A stretch of DNA of 25,389 nt, from the NCBI GenBank assembly GCA_047635055.1, contig JBLIIJ010000058.1:1-25389 (forward strand). The letters are read 5' to 3'. The translations under genes and the position numbers were made by a program. Origin of the DNA: JAVJRN01 sp047635055 (GTDB lineage: Bacteria > Bacteroidota > Bacteroidia > Cytophagales > Cyclobacteriaceae). The notes beneath the pieces are model-generated. The model saw nothing but the letters and a program-made list of their open reading frames with translations, did not search any database and was not told where the DNA came from. Each line of letters starts with the position of its first letter. Positions within the stretch are counted from its first letter, which is position 1. Shown here in pieces: positions 24,008-25,389 of the stretch.

Positions 24008-25138
24008 TTGCAAGAGACTATTCATTCGAAACTTCTAGGAAGTGATGTCCCCAGAAAACTAATTTACTTCTGGTTAATTGGACTTATCGCTCGACTTATC
24101 GCCATCAATTTTGCAGGGTTAGCTCCGGATTTCGTTGGCTATCGATTACCCATCGCGCAATGCATCAACTCCAACTTCTGGCTTTATTGCGAGTGCACGT
24201 ATAACCACACTCCCTTTTATCCTTATCTCTCAGCGGGACTTTTCTGGTTGGCAGGTAATAGTGAATTCCTACAGGTTTTTTTTATCAACCTACCTCTTGC
24301 TCTGGGTGATGCAGCAGTTCCTGTTGTCCTTTTCATGCTTTTCAGCAGAGTAAAAGACGCAAATTTTGCCTTTAAACTCTCTGCTATATATGCCTTAAAT
24401 CCAATCTCTCTTATCGAAGTAGGCATATCACATTGGGATGGGTTCACGTTGATGTTCCTTATGCTGGGGCTGCTCGCTATGGAGAAAAAAGAAAATTTCA
24501 AAGTAGGTCTTTGGACTGGCTTAGGATTTCTCCTCAAGCAGTTTCCACTTGGGCTACTGCCGGTATTCTTATTAAAAACAAGAAGTATTAAGTCAACATT
24601 TATTGTTGGTACGGGGACCGCTCTCGTAATACTCGGAGCATTTGTTCCATTCATACTGCATTGTCCAGAAACCTTTGTTCAGAACCTATTAAGTCATCCT
24701 TTATGGAAAGGAGCTGCCAGCGAAGCTGTGGGTATTGGTACTTTGAAAAATGTTTTCGACCATTTAAACGTGCCCTATCCAAAGGCCATCTGGGGAGGTT
24801 TGTTTCTTTTCCTACTCGTCTTTCCAAGTTTAAAAGCTTCCAATAAAAACTATATTTATTATGCAGGCATTTTAATGGTCACATTGGCGTTTTTCACATT
24901 CGTCACGCATCGTCAATTATTGGTGTGGTGTCTGCCATTTATTATTTTAATTACCTTGGAAAGGAAAGCCTACATTCCATTTATTCTTCTTTTTGCGAGC
25001 TATGCTATTAGGATTGCTAAGCCTGAATGGTATTTTGGGTTACTCCATTTAGGTGTTGGGGTTTGGTATTATGTTGCCTTATATCAAAAAATGATCATTG
25101 AAAACAAAACATCTACCCGCGTGGTGGATCAACAATAA
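24008..25138 (+). CDS. GT-C-type integral membrane glycosyltransferase (polyprenyl-phosphate-sugar dependent, GT87/PIG-M-like)
   Basis: This 376-residue protein has about nine or ten membrane helices. The first helix (about 18-35) is followed by an external loop with Asp41, the place of the catalytic acid in GT-C enzymes. Other motifs fit the DUF2029/PIG-M group: ALNPISLIEVGISHWDG (129-145) and LLKQFPLGLLPVFLL (175-189). Such enzymes use a lipid-phosphate-linked sugar on the outer side of the membrane. The start is TTG at 24008, since an in-frame TAA (23993-23995) lies above and there is no ATG before the first helix. It is divergent from the GT2 gene that could make its donor, and is followed after 13 bases by another glycosyltransferase-like gene. 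The exact family is a judgement by pattern. Confidence 0.78.
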   Translation: MQETIHSKLLGSDVPRKLIYFWLIGLIARLIAINFAGLAPDFVGYRLPIAQCINSNFWLYCECTYNHTPFYPYLSAGLFWLAGNSEFLQVFFINLPLALGDAAVPVVLFMLFSRVKDANFAFKLSAIYALNPISLIEVGISHWDGFTLMFLMLGLLAMEKKENFKVGLWTGLGFLLKQFPLGLLPVFLLKTRSIKSTFIVGTGTALVILGAFVPFILHCPETFVQNLLSHPLWKGAASEAVGIGTLKNVFDHLNVPYPKAIWGGLFLFLLVFPSLKASNKNYIYYAGILMVTLAFFTFVTHRQLLVWCLPFIILITLERKAYIPFILLFASYAIRIAKPEWYFGLLHLGVGVWYYVALYQKMIIENKTSTRVVDQQ

Positions 25139-25151
25139 TTTTTAGCAGCGA

Positions 25152-25389
25152 ATGAAGGTTATTAGTATAAAGGACACGCGTAATCGATCTCTGAGTTATC
25201 TTGAAAGCCAGCTTAAGGAACAATCCGGACAAGAGCTGGTGTTAATCGCTAGAAGTGAATACAACTTCCAAACAGACGAATCTCACTTCATCACCGCCTT
25301 TGAAAAGTCCAAAGCGGATGTGATTTTTCCTGCTACTGCCGATTTCCCTTTTGATGTAAAGGGTTTAAACCTCTATTACTGGAAATACT
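25152..25389 (+). CDS. Probable glycosyltransferase, N-terminal fragment (cut by window edge)
   Basis: Seventy-nine codons are visible from the ATG at 25152, beginning MKVISIKDTRNRSLSYLESQ. The segment FEKSKADVIFPATADFPF, followed by LNLYYWKY, recalls the GT-A-like glycosyltransferase domain of procollagen lysyl hydroxylase (PLOD)-type enzymes, where an acidic turn after 'vlFsAe' is followed by a YLNSG motif. That key motif would lie beyond the window, so the call is tentative. It starts 13 bases after the GT-C gene and is likely in the same transcript. No stop is seen before base 25389. Confidence 0.5.
   Translation, partial: MKVISIKDTRNRSLSYLESQLKEQSGQELVLIARSEYNFQTDESHFITAFEKSKADVIFPATADFPFDVKGLNLYYWKY

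Overview
The window looks like chromosomal DNA from a marine or soil Bacteroidota, most likely a gliding-type Cytophagales relative. The DNA is AT-rich. A CotH-kinase protein ends in a type IX secretion sorting domain. There are remnants of a FecI/FecR/DUF4249 locus, a head-GIN (DUF2807) protein and a WbqC-like protein. Several genes are preceded by the Bacteroidota -7 promoter element TAnnTTTG. No tRNA, rRNA, CRISPR array or intact insertion sequence was seen.

Left part (1-7810). This region is rich in decayed genes. A DUF1579-like secreted protein carries two in-frame amber codons. A small membrane protein carries two apparent one-base deletions, and it is followed by an intact winged-helix regulator. 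A possible operator of repeated AGTTTATA half-sites lies upstream of that pair. Next come a very large secreted CotH/lamin-tail-domain protein, a small C2-like hypothetical protein and a DUF2807 protein. Then follows the wreck of an ECF sigma factor / FecR / DUF4249 system: the sigma gene has a frameshift and a stop, and FecR is fused in frame to a DUF4249 tail by an internal deletion.

Middle (7863-18140). ClpC, WbqC-like and Sua5/YrdC lie on the minus strand. Divergent from these is the most interesting unit of the window, a tightly packed seven-gene plus-strand operon (11982-18020) that ends in a hairpin terminator. Its first three genes match the core of bacterial ceramide synthesis: serine palmitoyltransferase-type alpha-oxoamine synthase, CerR-like dehydrogenase/epimerase and bCerS-like GNAT acyltransferase. 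The last four look like a dedicated acyl-chain module: an SDR with the Y-x6-K active site of FabL/FabI enoyl reductases, a FabZ-like dehydratase, a FabF-like ketosynthase and an acyl carrier protein. My reading is that the module builds or tailors an acyl-ACP that feeds the sphingoid base or the N-acyl chain.

Right part (18620-25389). After a 480-base gene-free stretch comes a glycan/lipid glycosylation region. It holds a GT4 glycosyltransferase paired with a DUF3108 protein, a second GT4 enzyme, a GT2 polyprenyl-phosphate glycosyltransferase overlapping a flippase-like (UPF0104) membrane protein, a GT-C-type integral membrane glycosyltransferase, and the start of another probable glycosyltransferase cut by the window edge. 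Its position next to the ceramide operon makes glycosylated sphingolipids or a cell-surface glycan plausible products, but nothing in the sequence proves a link.
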